From: Molanna angustata
Lineage: Eukaryota > Arthropoda > Insecta > Trichoptera > Molannidae
Length of the DNA stretch: 64,000 nt
NCBI GenBank assembly: GCA_963576475.1
Contig: OY754973.1
Coordinates: 12,956,253 to 13,020,252, forward strand
Reading direction: 5' to 3'
Positions 54,801 to 64,000 of this stretch are shown here, piece after piece (within the stretch, counting starts at the first letter, position 1; every line of letters begins with the position of its first letter). Made by a program: the position numbers and the translations under genes. Below the pieces are notes generated by a model. It saw only the letters and a list, made by a program, of their open reading frames with translations. It did not search any database and had not been told where the DNA came from.

Positions 54801-57800
54801 AAATCATTATACTTATGTAAAAAATAATTTGTGATTTAGATCAAAAGCACTATGTTCGTTATAACTGAATGGATTGATGTACACGAAGACTTGATGTTTA
54901 CTTAAGATTTTTCTATTGACCTCTTTTTCATTCATTGATCAGTTTATTCATCAAAATTCACATTTGGAATAATGATTTATGAATTGAAATATCCACATTA
55001 TGATAAAAATAACAAGTTGATAATATAATCATAAATTTATTCATTTTTTTAATTATGTTTCAAAAGTAGGTCTGTTATAATGTATGACCAAATAAACAAT
55101 AATATACACATGAAGTAATAAATTTTGAATTTGATATCAATCAATTTTTTTCTGGAACATAACATATTGATTACAAACAAAGGATTATAGTTGTAGAAAA
55201 CAAACAAATGTTTAGTGTGACAATACTTACCTATTTGAAGACATTGTTGATTGAAAATCTTTGAATTTTGTCGCCCTTCATGGCTCAGTAAATGACATGT
55301 CTAATTCCTGAGCCAAATGATTTTTTATTTCCATTGGCTCAGTAAATAACATGTCTAATTCCTGAGCCAAATGTTTGTGTTTATTTCCAATGGAAACACA
55401 ATTTTTCATTGAGTTTTTAGTCTGGATTTGTATTTGTTATATTTTTATAAATAAATTTAATTTATAACAAACTTAAATTACAAATGAATTGTCATCCGTC
55501 CCGAAGAAGTTGAGGAATTGATACACTTTTAATTTATGAGGTTATAAATTTTTACAAAAAAATTATGGTCAAAATAGTTTGCTATATACCACTTAGATAT
55601 GATTGCCGAGCTGGCTTGCCTTCATCGCTGTAAGTTTTTGTGATGCTTCACTGTTGGGTAGAGCATGTGGAGTGCTGTGCTATTTCGTTTGCACAAGAGG
55701 CCATCGTGGTTCGTTCGTTCAGTTGAGTAATTCACTGACAACGTGTGTGCAATCTCTAATTGTTACAATATGATAATTTTTCATCACAAGTGTGATTACA
55801 ATTGTTGCCAATTAAATTAATGTGGTTTTATTTGTGTTTTTTTTTTTACACAGTCGCACCACCACTTTCATGTTAATTTTGAGACTACGCCACTGCCATG
55901 CAATTGGTCATCGGCACTCATATCTAATACCACTATATGAGTTTCAAATAATACTAGTTCTAGTTTTGGGAGAGCCCTTCTAAAATTTGTAGTGTTCTTT
56001 TTAATGCATCACATAGCAAATTATTTGCTACCATAAACTATCACAAAGTTTTTCATTTGTACCATCACAGTGTATCGCATAATGTGGGGTAACAAATGAC
56101 AAGTGTGTGGGTGTGCATTACCTTATAAAAGGAAGCACAACACATGTATGTATCTCTACATACCATTCTCGTTTCACCTAAAAAGATGCTACATTCATAA
56201 TGGGTGGTGAACCTCATGGCTGATGTCAGATGTTACTTTGCCTCTTGTAGTTTAAAAACAGATAATATTTTTTATACCATAAAGTTAATCCTTCAAATCC
56301 AATTTTGGTACGTAAAATTTAATTTTTCAATGTACTCAATAACAAGTTCTGGAGATATTCATTTTAATCGCCTTATAGATCCAGACTGAAAACACAATTA
56401 AAAACTGTGTTTCCACTGGGGATCGAACCCATGATCCTTGGATCAGCAGTCATATACTCAACCAATTAAGCCACGAAGGCTGACAATTATCTCTTTGTAT
56501 CTGTATTTGACATACTTCATGTTTCCAAATTGATTGATAATAAATTCATTGATAAATTAAATTTTCTAGCATCTGAAGAATTGTCCATTGGCAACATGCG
56601 GTTTACGACTTTTGACCTCGGAGGACACACTCAGGCGAGACGCGTGTGGCGGGACTATTTCCCAGCTGTGGATGCCATTGTGTTCCTCGTGGACGCCTGC
56701 GACAGAGCCCGTCTGCCAGAGTCCAAGGCAGAGCTGGACTCCCTCTTGACAGATGAGACTTTGGCCAACTGTCCGGTTCTTATACTGGGTAACAAGATTG
56801 ACAAGATGGGCGCTGCCAGCGAAGATGAGCTGAGGAACTTCTTTGGCCTTTACCAGCAAACTACTGGCAAGGTATGTATTGTATTCTTTATAAATTATAA
56901 ATAAATAAATAAAATATCTTATAAATTGGATTTTTTCCCTGTTGGGGGTCAATGATATTTTCCCTGTTGGGGGTCAATGATATTTTTCCCTGTTGGGGGT
57001 CAATGATATTTTCCCTGTTGGGGGTCAATGATATTTTCCCTGTTGGGGGTCAATGATATTTTCCCTGTTGGGGGTCAATGATATTTTTGACAAATTAATA
57101 TCTCAATAGAGAACGCATTTCTCAATAGAAGTTTCTTTGTCACCTGCAGATGCAGATTTTTTAACATCCGCAGATACCAAACTTTTAAGGCTCATATTTG
57201 TGGATGCAGACCTTAAGATTTAAAAAAAACTTTATAAGTGTGCAGAAATAATTTTTTTACTATTTTAATTACATTATTAAATATTCATTATGTTAAGCTA
57301 AAAATTGGTGCATTATATTTAACCTCTATGATAGTACATACCTATAAGGAGTGAGTTATTTCAAATATAAAAAATTATAATAAAAAGTATTACATTTGAC
57401 GACTCCTGACACAATGGGTAAAAAAAAAAATTAAACGTACCATTTTTCAAAGTTAATATTGAAAATTCGTATGATTATTTCAGGTGTCTTCAACTATTGG
57501 CTGCGGTTTCAAAAATATTCGTACTCTAGTAAAAAAAATCTTCATTTCTCTAGCCGTACCGGTACGGTCATACTTCGATTTGTACATTTCATACATTTCC
57601 TACCGTAATAAGAGGTTAATAAAAAGCAATATAGCCTCTTGGTCAATCTCTGCTCGCGCCTCCCACCCAATTTCTTTCGTTTTGTGACCTGCACCACCTC
57701 TGTCTGAACATTCACATTGATAAATTGATATTTCCTACCGTAATAAGAGGTTAATAAAAAGCAATATAGCCTCTTGGTCAATCTCTGCTCGCGCCTCCTA

Positions 57801-58803
57801 CCCAATTTCTTTCGTTTTGTGACCTGCACCACCTCTGTATGAACATTCACATTGATAAATTGATATTTCCTACCGTAATAAGAGGTTAATAAAAAGCAAT
57901 ATAGCCTCTTGGTCAATCTCTGCTCGCGCCTCCTACCCAATTTCTTTCGTTTTGTGACCTGCACCACCTCTGTATGAACATTCACATTGATATTTCCTAC
58001 CGTAATAAGAGGTTAATAAAAAGCAATATAGCCTCTTGGTCAATCTCTGCTCGCGCCTCCTACCCAATTTCTTTCGTTTTGTGACCTGCACCACCTCAGT
58101 ATGAACATTCACATTGATAAATTGATATTTCCTACCGTAATAAGAGGTTAATAAAAAGCAATATAGCCTCTTGGTCAATCTCTGCTCGCGCTCCTACCCA
58201 ATTTCTTTCGTTTTGTGACCTGCACCACCTCTGTATGAACATTCACATTGATAAATGTGAATGCAGATGTTCAAATCAATAAGGAAGCTCTGCAATTGCT
58301 GATGCGAACGTCTGCAACATCCCTGATACCTCTATCCTTAATTATTAGTTTAGAATATGGCATTTAATGAGTCCCGTAAATTTCACCTGATTGTATTATA
58401 AAAAAAATATGTGTATTTGTACCCGGGGCAAGGTATGATGGGAACAAATAGTGTACTTCAAAGTACACCATTGTGTACACTTAGTTATAACAAGTATAGT
58501 ATTTTTTTCACCACGCTTCACTGACAATAATTATGGAACTAAAAGGATATCATACGTTGCCACTAGTACTCTGGTTTTTCTGAAGTGGTGTTTTTGTGGT
58601 TATTTATTTTCAAATACTCAATAATGTTTATAGACATCAAATATTAACAGATAAATTATTTTTACCATCGATTTTTATTGTTTCAGAGTAAAGTGTCCAG
58701 GGCAGAGTTGCCAGGTCGTCCATTGGAGCTATTTATGTGTTCCGTACTAAAGCGACAAGGTTATGGTGAAGGTTTCCGTTGGCTCGCCCAATATATAGAC
58801 TGA
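51813..58803 (+). CDS. Sar1: Sar1, COPII vesicle GTPase
   Basis: Canonical coding exons are 51813-51855, 52290-52409, 56570-56871 and 58687-58803. All junctions are GT..AG and the joined frame is 582 nt (193 aa, the normal Sar1 length). The N-terminus [15 protein letters not shown] is the amphipathic helix that inserts in the ER membrane. The P-loop is [11 protein letters not shown] (exon 2), switch I is in HPTSEEL across the exon 2/3 junction, switch II is [10 protein letters not shown] with the catalytic His, the base-specificity motif is NKID, and the C-terminus is [11 protein letters not shown]. Sar1-GTP recruits Sec23/24 to ER exit sites. AATAAA at 59101-59106 is the likely polyadenylation signal. 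An extra homologous exon lies at 52070-52234. Introns 3 (4.2 kb) and 4 (1.8 kb) are full of repeats. Confidence 0.97.
52070..52234 (+). CDS. Sar1: Alternative, duplicated P-loop exon of Sar1
   Basis: The acceptor TTTTAATTAG and donor T|GTGAGT bound a 165-nt stretch without stops, phase 1-1 like the canonical exon 2 (120 nt, phase 1-1). It reads [20 protein letters not shown] then [20 protein letters not shown] and on to PIDTVDD. It aligns with exon 2 through the P-loop: [16 protein letters not shown] against [16 protein letters not shown]. The Thr after the P-loop Lys is Gly here. The second half is longer and unrelated. Used instead of exon 2, the protein is 208 aa and the switch I Thr codon (first base from exon 2) becomes TCA, Ser. 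Used together they give 248 aa with two P-loops. The 55-nt gap to exon 2 is near the minimum for splicing. Expression cannot be seen from DNA. Confidence 0.8.
52861..53575. mobile_element. hAT-like MITE in Sar1 intron 3 (715 bp)
   Basis: Ends are TAGACATGTGTAAC and GTTACCCATGTCTA. ATTTAGTA (8 bp) lies at 52853-52860 and 53576-53583. The interior is GC-richer with several GCGCAGTGAG / CTCACTGCGC-like subterminal repeats. No transposase seen. Confidence 0.85.
53584..54248. other. Sar1 intron 3, unassigned stretch
   Basis: No coding motif. Small open frames on the minus strand are random-looking. Confidence 0.5.
54249..54635 (+). repeat. Three-copy 125-bp tandem repeat in Sar1 intron 3
   Basis: ACTTGGGTAT starts at 54258, 54383 and 54509 (periods 125 and 126). 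Each unit contains (GTAA)n and ends CAGCTGCAATTTGGGTCTCT. The copies are nearly identical, so the expansion is recent. Confidence 0.9.
55276..55371 (+). repeat. Two-copy repeat with inverted GGCTCAG/CTGAGCC boxes
   Basis: TGGCTCAGTAAATGACATGT then CTAATTCCTGAGCCAAATG occurs twice, about 54 bp apart. Within each copy TTGGCTCAG and CTGAGCCAA can form a stem. Confidence 0.7.
56087..56170 (+). repeat. Lone diverged unit of the 130-bp array family
   Basis: ATGTGGGGTAACAAATGACA, GCATTACCTTATAAAAGGAA and ACACATGTATGTAT follow, in order and spacing, the unit amplified at 11866-12445. Confidence 0.65.
56400..56482 (-). mobile_element. tRNA-derived SINE head
   Basis: Read right to left: TGGCTTAATTGGTTGAG (box A) and GGTTCGATCCC (box B), with a tRNA-like spacing. 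It ends in an A/C-rich stretch. The tRNA fold is imperfect and it lies in an intron, so it is a SINE rather than a tRNA gene. Its family differs from the SINE at 35013. Confidence 0.65.
56932..57090 (+). repeat. Minisatellite, six copies of a 25-bp MITE-end unit
   Basis: CCCTGTTGGGGGTCAATGAT starts at 56937, 56962, 56988, 57013, 57038 and 57063. The sequence after the array (TATCTCAATAGAGA) continues as in the MITE at 33290-33732, so a terminal piece of that MITE was amplified. Confidence 0.88.
57596..58256 (+). repeat. Five-copy tandem repeat of about 135 bp in Sar1 intron 4
   Basis: TTTCCTACCGTAATAAGAGG starts at 57596, 57731, 57866, 57993 and 58128 (periods 135, 135, 127, 135). Each unit can form a hairpin between AAGAGG and CCTCTT. 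Because 135 is divisible by 3 the minus strand stays open with a 45-residue repeat; I regard this as an artefact. Confidence 0.92.
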
Positions 58804-59437
58804 ATATTACACATACACCAACCATTATAATTATACCACTCATATTTATAATATTATGAAAGACATTATTGGGCCGTCTACAATAATTATAAAAAAGCAG
58901 CTATCCTGCTTTGTCATCTTGATCCATCGTCTTGTTGTGACAGTCAAATAAGTGGAAAAGTGATTTTTTTAACGGTCCCAAAGACTATTTAGTGATCATG
59001 AAAGTTATTTGAACCCGTCAAATGAAAATGTTTATGGTTTTGTGTTTTATTTCTGTTTTCTGTATTGAATTAAACAGCACTTTTTTAATAGAGTGTAGCC
59101 AATAAAATCTTGATTTTCTTGCATCTATCGAATGAAAATGTATATATTTATTTATTTTTTATTATTCCTTTTGTAATATTTCATGTTATGTCTCCACTTT
59201 GATATGTTAAAATTTTTTAAATTTAAATTTAAACCATTTTATATGGTTCGGTGTGGTTTCTAGCAAAATTTTATTCATCTCTGTGGGATGATTACAGTCT
59301 TCTTTTTTTTATGAATGAGTATTGTCAACTAAATAAACGTGCATTGATTGTTGCTTATGTTTTGTTTTATTTGGTTGATTCAGTATTTCTGGTGGTCACA
59401 GAAATGGTTTGTATCCATAGATATTTATTATAATATA

Positions 59438-59700
59438 CTAGATGTCGTAGTTAGCAAATTTTGTATGAATCCAAGTGAGACATTTTTCCAGGGGATTTTT
59501 GAAGTTTTGGTGGGCAGACCACATCATTTTCTATAGAGAATAAAACTAATGTGAATTGTTTTCAGATTTGTTGAAAAAAACACTTTGTTTATTAAGATTT
59601 AGAGAACAGTTATCTAGGATGTGTTGAAATGTAAGGAAAACTGCAATATGTTGCCAACCAAAACGTCAAATGCGCGATATTCCATGAGTACTACATCTAG
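59438..59700. mobile_element. CTAGATG-type MITE, copy 2 (263 bp)
   Basis: Ends are CTAGATGTCGTAG and GTACTACATCTAG with TA on both sides. It is the reverse complement of the copy at 41118-41838, without the RTE insert. Just downstream of Sar1. Confidence 0.8.
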
Positions 59701-60840
59701 TATATTATAGTTAAAATCTATGTTTGTATCAGAGGAAATTTTTACAGGATATATTTCGTTTTACTTCAAAATTAAATGAAAAGGTGATATGATTTTTGTT
59801 TCTTCAATTATTAATTTGATCGTAGTATTATCAGTTATTAAACAAACTTAAGATATTTTTAAAAACATTACTTTTTAACAATCAATATATCTACACAAAT
59901 AATAAAAGTTCAATCTTTCTACGGTCTGAGTATATATAGATATCTGAGTTTTAAAAGGCACCAAGTCCAAAAATCATTGAGTTAGTGTTACCACGTTAGT
60001 AAAAAAAAAATACTCTATGATTGGCAAAAGGAAACATCCTTAGAAAATGATGAGAAGAATTTTTCCTTTTAATTCTAATGGATAAAACAAGTTTCATTTA
60101 CTTGCCCTTTAAAATTCAGGTATCGATATATTTATTTATTATGGCATACCTACTCAGAACGTATTATAGAACGACCTACATAGGTAAATTAAAAAAATAC
60201 AACATTAATTTGCTTTTTTTATTTAAATTTTGTATAAAACAAATCAGGCAAATATATAAAAAATAAACCGTAATATCACTATAAAAATATATTGCAAAAT
60301 ACATTTTGTATTATGGCACTATTATGTACTAAAAACATTATATATTTATATTTTGAGAATTCGTAGTAACATTTATAAAGTTTGTAAATTTAAAACCATA
60401 GAAAAATATATATTTTAAATGAACTTTCTCCATAATTTTATCAACACATCTGTAAAACATACAGGATTATAGATATTAAACGCAGTACTTTTTTATGTTC
60501 ATCAAATTTACAATAGAAACCATAATTACAATCTTGCAGTTTTGTACAAATAGAAGAGAAGGTTACGCTTGTAAATATTTTACCATAAATCTGCATATAA
60601 ATAAATTAGTAAATAAAGGATACAATGAAAATATATTTAAGAGGATTGTGTTTTAACCAAATATTAATTTCATTGTTTTCTAGATTCTTAGAATTTGTCG
60701 TGACTAACTTTGTAGTACTTTGTATAAACTTCTACTTTTGATAACTTGAGAAATAACTTATAAATAACGTTTTCGAGCTTGCACTCATCATCATTAGCTA
60801 CTTTTTACTGACTTAAAAACTAAAGATACAACTTAACTAC
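59701..60840. other. Gene-free AT-rich stretch
   Basis: No open frame above noise and no repeat that I recognise. Confidence 0.5.
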
Positions 60841-60854
60841 TGTGGAGGGGGGGC

Positions 60855-61145
60855 TAATCATTTTAGAAGGGGAGAATTTCTACCAGTCAACCACACTAGT
60901 AAATACACAGTAGGAAGTAAAAAAAAACATTATTAATAAAAACTAAAAAACATTACAATAACGTTTAAAAATAGGAAAAGGATGGGATATGAAGGGATGA
61001 AGGATAAATGAATTATAGGTATGTGGATAAGAAGTGTGACTTCAGAAGTTTCTTGAAGTACATTAAGCTAGGAGCTTCCCTTATACCGTTGGACAATTGG
61101 TTCCACAGCCGGGCTGCGTGAAATGTGAACGAGTAGACGTGTAGG
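60855..61145 (-). pseudogene. LINE 3' end (C-terminus and 3' UTR)
   Basis: Read right to left: YSFTFHAARLWNQLSNGIRE then APSLMYFKKLLKSHFLSTYL and stop at 61013. This is the C-terminal signature of CR1/Daphne-type LINEs (F...A..LWN.LP..IR....L..FK..LK..L). The 3' UTR runs to about 60855. 5' truncated. Confidence 0.75.
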
Positions 61146-61253
61146 AGGATGTGTCGATATATTATTACATTATAATGGCAATTACCACTATTTTTCAATG
61201 TACTTATTTTTGTTTTATTATTCAATATTGTAACGCACGGATTTGCAATCCTA

Positions 61254-61654
61254 ATGCATATCTCCTCGCACAGTACACCCATATGGTCCTTGTCACACCA
61301 TATCCACCCTCACTACATACCACTAGCGCCGTGTCACCCCAAGGGACTAAAAACGGGGCTATTTAAGGAGCTGGACCACCTAAGAGAAGCCAGAAATCAG
61401 TGCGCTTTCGATCAGGTACTTCCAATTGATTGGGATACCTACTGCGAAAGGACAATTACTCGCATACCTAATACTTAATCTTTGGGTGAATATTGGAATT
61501 ATACCTACTGATACTTCATCGTTGGGTGAATATTGGTACTATACATACCTAACAACCAATACTTCCACTTGGGTGGGATATTGAATACGTACGGGTACAA
61601 TATAGAAAAAACCTTCTCGCCGGGTATACATCTGTTTTTAACCATATATTATAA
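61254..61654 (+). other. Unassigned stretch with one short open frame
   Basis: A 74-codon frame (61254-61478) ends KELDHLREARNQCAFDQVLP then IDWDTYCERTITRIPNT. I do not recognise it. It is followed by two imperfect copies of TTGGGTGAATATTGG (about 61481 and 61524). It could be a decayed exon or retroelement piece. Confidence 0.3.
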
Positions 61655-62366
61655 CGCTACGTCCTACGTAGGCGATTCAAAGCGATTGCGAAGCGATGCG
61701 GTGCAGATACAAGCGAATTCATGCGATGCGGTACGACGCGGCGGCTCTGTCCTACGTGTGCGCGAATCGTTCCCTCTGCCGCCAGCTACTGTCATGGTTG
61801 TACGTATATAAAATACTCAAGAAGTATGTACGGCAGAGAAGTGAAACTAATATTGTGTACTTAGAGAGGCATATTTATGGGGGATATCACAATTTGTATG
61901 AAGAATTACGTGATCTTGAATTAATAAATGAGACTGAAATTACATCTTTCCGGGAAGCATATCAAAATTTGACATTCGTGCAAGCGAGAGAAAACTTTGT
62001 TGTGTTTTGAACAACATCCTATTGTAAAATAGCAATAATAAATAAATCTGTTTACTTGTAGTCCCATTTATTTTTGCCAAATCCTAAAATTCGCCGTTCG
62101 ATAATAATCTTTTGTTCCATAATATGGGACGTTCATGGACAGAAATTAAAATTTCTGTTTCTGACATGTCAAAAAACAATGGCGCCGCTATCAATTCGCG
62201 CGAAAATATCAAACCAACTGATCGCGTTCGCTTCGCATCGCGCCGCGCCACATCGAAAAATACTCGCGGTCGGTAACGTAGGACACTTCCATAGTTACCG
62301 ACTGTTTGTTATTTTCGCGCCGCGCCGCTTCGCATTCGCTTTGAATCGCCTACGTAGGACGTCGCT
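61655..62366 (+). mobile_element. PIF/Harbinger-like element, copy 2 (712 bp)
   Basis: Terminal repeats are CGCTACGTCCTACGTAGGCG and its complement; TAA lies at 61652-61654 and 62367-62369. It matches the MITE at 18155-18485 at both ends but keeps about 380 bp more. That extra part encodes, up to a TGA near 62009, LKKYVRQRSETNIVYLERHI then YGGYHNLYEELRDLELINET. This loosely resembles the N-terminal region of Harbinger transposases (R.W.HP.N..R...G.YHNL..EL); the resemblance is weak. Confidence 0.75.
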
Positions 62367-62479
62367 TAACACTCCAATAACACTTGGGGGAACCCAATAT
62401 TGACATTTTGTACCAAATTCATCTTGTTGATAATATAATAAAGTATCTGATTTGACAAGTTGTGTATTTATATTAACAG

Positions 62480-62640
62480 GGGGTCTATTCTCCAATCTCG
62501 CATGATTAATGTCGCATACGCCTATGTCGCCTAAAAAATGTCGAATGATTTGTCGCATGATAGGCTTTTAGTCTATTCTTGAAATCATTCGACATTAAAA
62601 TCGTTCGACATCGAAATGTCACATGAAAGTAGTGGCAACA
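62480..62640 (+). promoter_or_regulatory. Possible 5' end of a Harbinger transposon
   Basis: AGGGGGTCTATTCTCCAATC opens a block in which GTCGCAT(G/A) and GTCGAATGA words recur, with inverted copies (ATCATTCGAC, ATCGTTCGAC) 100 bp later and a second GTCTATTCT at 62570. Such subterminal repeats are usual for transposon ends. The other end is outside the window. Confidence 0.4.
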
Positions 62641-62906
62641 GAGCATTTGGGGTGCGTTTGAAATAGTTTTTATGTTTTTTTTTTGCCATTTTTGTCTATG
62701 GTTGTCAAAACAGAAACTTTTTCAATGCAATTCTATGATAAATCTTTGCATTTCGTTCATTGCGAATTGCGACGCTCTCTGTTATTGTGTACAAGTTTAC
62801 TTCTGTCACTTCTGTGCTGTTTACCCGAAGACTTTTATAATACTTACGGATACCATCACGATTTTGATCGGTCACGGGTTAACAATTAATATATTTAATT
62901 GAAAAA

Positions 62907-64000
62907 ATGAATTATTGTTCGTATGCACAAAAGAACATGTTGGTGGAATTAATGAATGAAGAAAAGGAGTTGCAGTCCGGCAAATTTACCAATACATTTT
63001 CGAGGAATACGGCGAAAATGCGGTGGATGGAAATCGCCGGTAAACTGAATTCGATTCCCGGTGCAAACAAGGATTGGATGCATTGGCGGAAGGTAAGCAG
63101 CATTCATTTTTGAGATTTTGTTTTGAGCTGTTTTTTAAATAGAAATTTAATGATTTTATGATAAAATAAAACAAGCTTTCTTAATCAACAAAATGACGTG
63201 CTTCTATCGAATACACTTCTTATTGTTGACAAGTAAAACGAGTGAAAATAACCACATTTTGAAACCACGTGTTAACTATCGTTCAAAATTGATAAGGAAT
63301 AAATAACTTTACCATATAACTTTTGTTTAACGCTTAGCATAAGTAAATACTGTTACATTTTTTATTATATCAATATTTGACACCTAATCTAAGTCAATTT
63401 TGAAAAAATGGTGGTTTTAACATTTGCATTCATGTCAAAACCTATAGAACAAAATATGAATTAGTGTATTTACTTATTAGATTCTTTCAATGCTATGAAG
63501 GCACGTGGAGAATTAGATACAACCATGAACTAGAGAGCCTATTTAACGAACCGAATATTGTTCAAACAATAAAAATTGGGAGGCTTCGCTGGTTAGGACA
63601 CGTGCATCGTATGGAAGATGATCACGCCAAAAAGAATCCTTACAACATGTCCGGAGGGAAGAAGAAATGTGGGAAGACCTAGACTACGATGGATGGATGG
63701 AGTTGAAAGGGACCTTCAGACAGCCGGTGTGCGGAACTGGAGAGAGAAGGCTATGGACAGGGTGCAATGGAGACAATTCCTTGAGGAGGCCAAGGCCCAT
63801 CCCGGGCTGTGGAGCCACTGATGATGATGACTTATTAGATTCTTTCAATGCTTGAAATTATTTAAATTTTTATAAAGATTTGTTAAGTTGTAAGACCACA
63901 AATGTAGGTATAATTTTACTGAATAATATTATCATTGTTTTATTCTTTACAGACATGGCATGACATCCGATCCAAAGCCAAATCAAAAGAGGCTGCTCTG
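62907..64000 (+). CDS. Zeste-type Myb/SANT DNA-binding protein (partial)
   Basis: Exon 1 is 62907-63092 (62 codons, donor AAG|GTAAGC). Exon 2 starts at 63953 (acceptor TTCTTTACAG) and runs off the window. The joined frame reads QKNMLVELMNEEKELQSGKF, NTAKMRWMEIAGKLNSIPGA, then WMHWRK-TWHDIRSKAKSKEA across the junction. This is the trihelix Myb-like fold of Drosophila zeste and vertebrate NAIF1: E..LL..L(M)......L..GK......K...W..IA..LNS.PGA.K....W.K.W.D.K...K.K. Such proteins bind DNA. In Harbinger transposons a protein of this fold is the partner of the transposase, so this may be a transposon gene rather than a host one. The intron holds an RTE insertion. Confidence 0.82.
63495..63829 (+). 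mobile_element. 5'-truncated RTE LINE with 23-bp TSD
   Basis: ACTTATTAGATTCTTTCAATGCT (23 bp, described by ends ACTTATTAG and CAATGCT) lies at 63472-63494 and 63830-63852. The coding end reads NHELESLFNEPNIVQTIKIG then RLRWLGHVHRMEDDHAKK. After a frameshift near 63655 it continues GRPRLRWMDGVERDLQTAGV and FLEEAKAHPGLWSH, stop, (GAT)n tail. This is the same family as the elements at 7410 and 41164. Confidence 0.92.

Noticed and set aside
56400..56482. Possible tRNA gene (box A and box B present)
   Set aside because: The fold is imperfect, it lies in an intron, and the layout matches tRNA-derived SINE heads; the same applies to 35150-35220.
57542..58178. Two minus-strand frames with a repeated 45-residue unit
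   Set aside because: The frames follow the 135-bp tandem array; a period divisible by 3 keeps any open unit open. No motif, and located in a Sar1 intron.
62295..62558. 87-codon minus-strand frame
   Set aside because: It spans the terminal repeat of the Harbinger-like element and unrelated flank, so it is a chance frame.

Overview
The window looks like a piece of an insect nuclear genome, most likely a moth or butterfly. The evidence is AT-rich DNA, short introns with canonical GT..AG ends, a host Sar1 gene, and a mix of R1-, RTE-, CR1- and I-like LINEs, Helitrons and Harbinger/hAT MITEs. The order is not proven from sequence alone. No bacterial, CRISPR or rRNA features are present.

Four host-type genes can be supported, all split by introns. 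(1) A FAM149-family gene lies on the minus strand (30318-35533, three coding exons). (2) A tiny two-exon THAP-domain gene lies on the minus strand (38221-39146). (3) Sar1, the COPII GTPase, lies on the plus strand (51813-58803). Its four canonical coding exons give 193 aa, and there is an extra, homologous and in-frame P-loop exon (52070-52234). (4) The start of a Zeste-type Myb/SANT gene lies on the plus strand and runs off the right edge (62907-64000). It may belong to a Harbinger transposon.

Most of the rest is nested transposons. 1-5900: a Ty3/gypsy relic split by a full-length I-like LINE (232-5616) with a 13-bp target duplication. 6009-12840: a mosaic of RT fragments (R4/NeSL-like, RTE, CR1-like, Copia) bracketed by 546-bp inverted arms, plus a four-copy 130-bp array. 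13067-27004: a non-coding LTR element made of LTR-internal-LTR-internal-LTR and flanked by the 4-bp duplication ACAT. Its 5' LTR, but not its 3' LTR, is split by a 4,997-bp Helitron (14914-19910) that carries LINE scraps, a Harbinger MITE and a remnant Rep N-terminus. 27310-29336: two minus-strand LINE 3' ends, one with an 11-bp duplication.

30300-39150 holds the FAM149 and THAP genes, with introns loaded with MITEs and a SINE. 39900-51014 holds a palindromic MITE, a MITE split by an internally deleted RTE derivative, a GC-rich LTR-like repeat, a complete Copia element (43572-48193) with almost identical LTRs but a dead pol, and an R1-like LINE flanked by a perfect 110-bp direct repeat. 51300-59110 is Sar1 with repeat-rich introns. 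59400-64000 holds MITEs, a LINE end, a Harbinger-like element and the Zeste-type gene.

The most unusual biological signal is the tandem duplicated P-loop exon of Sar1. Both versions are phase 1-1 and lie 55 nt apart, a layout typical of mutually exclusive exons. The duplicate has lost the P-loop Thr. The three-LTR composite with its Helitron gives a readable order of insertion events.
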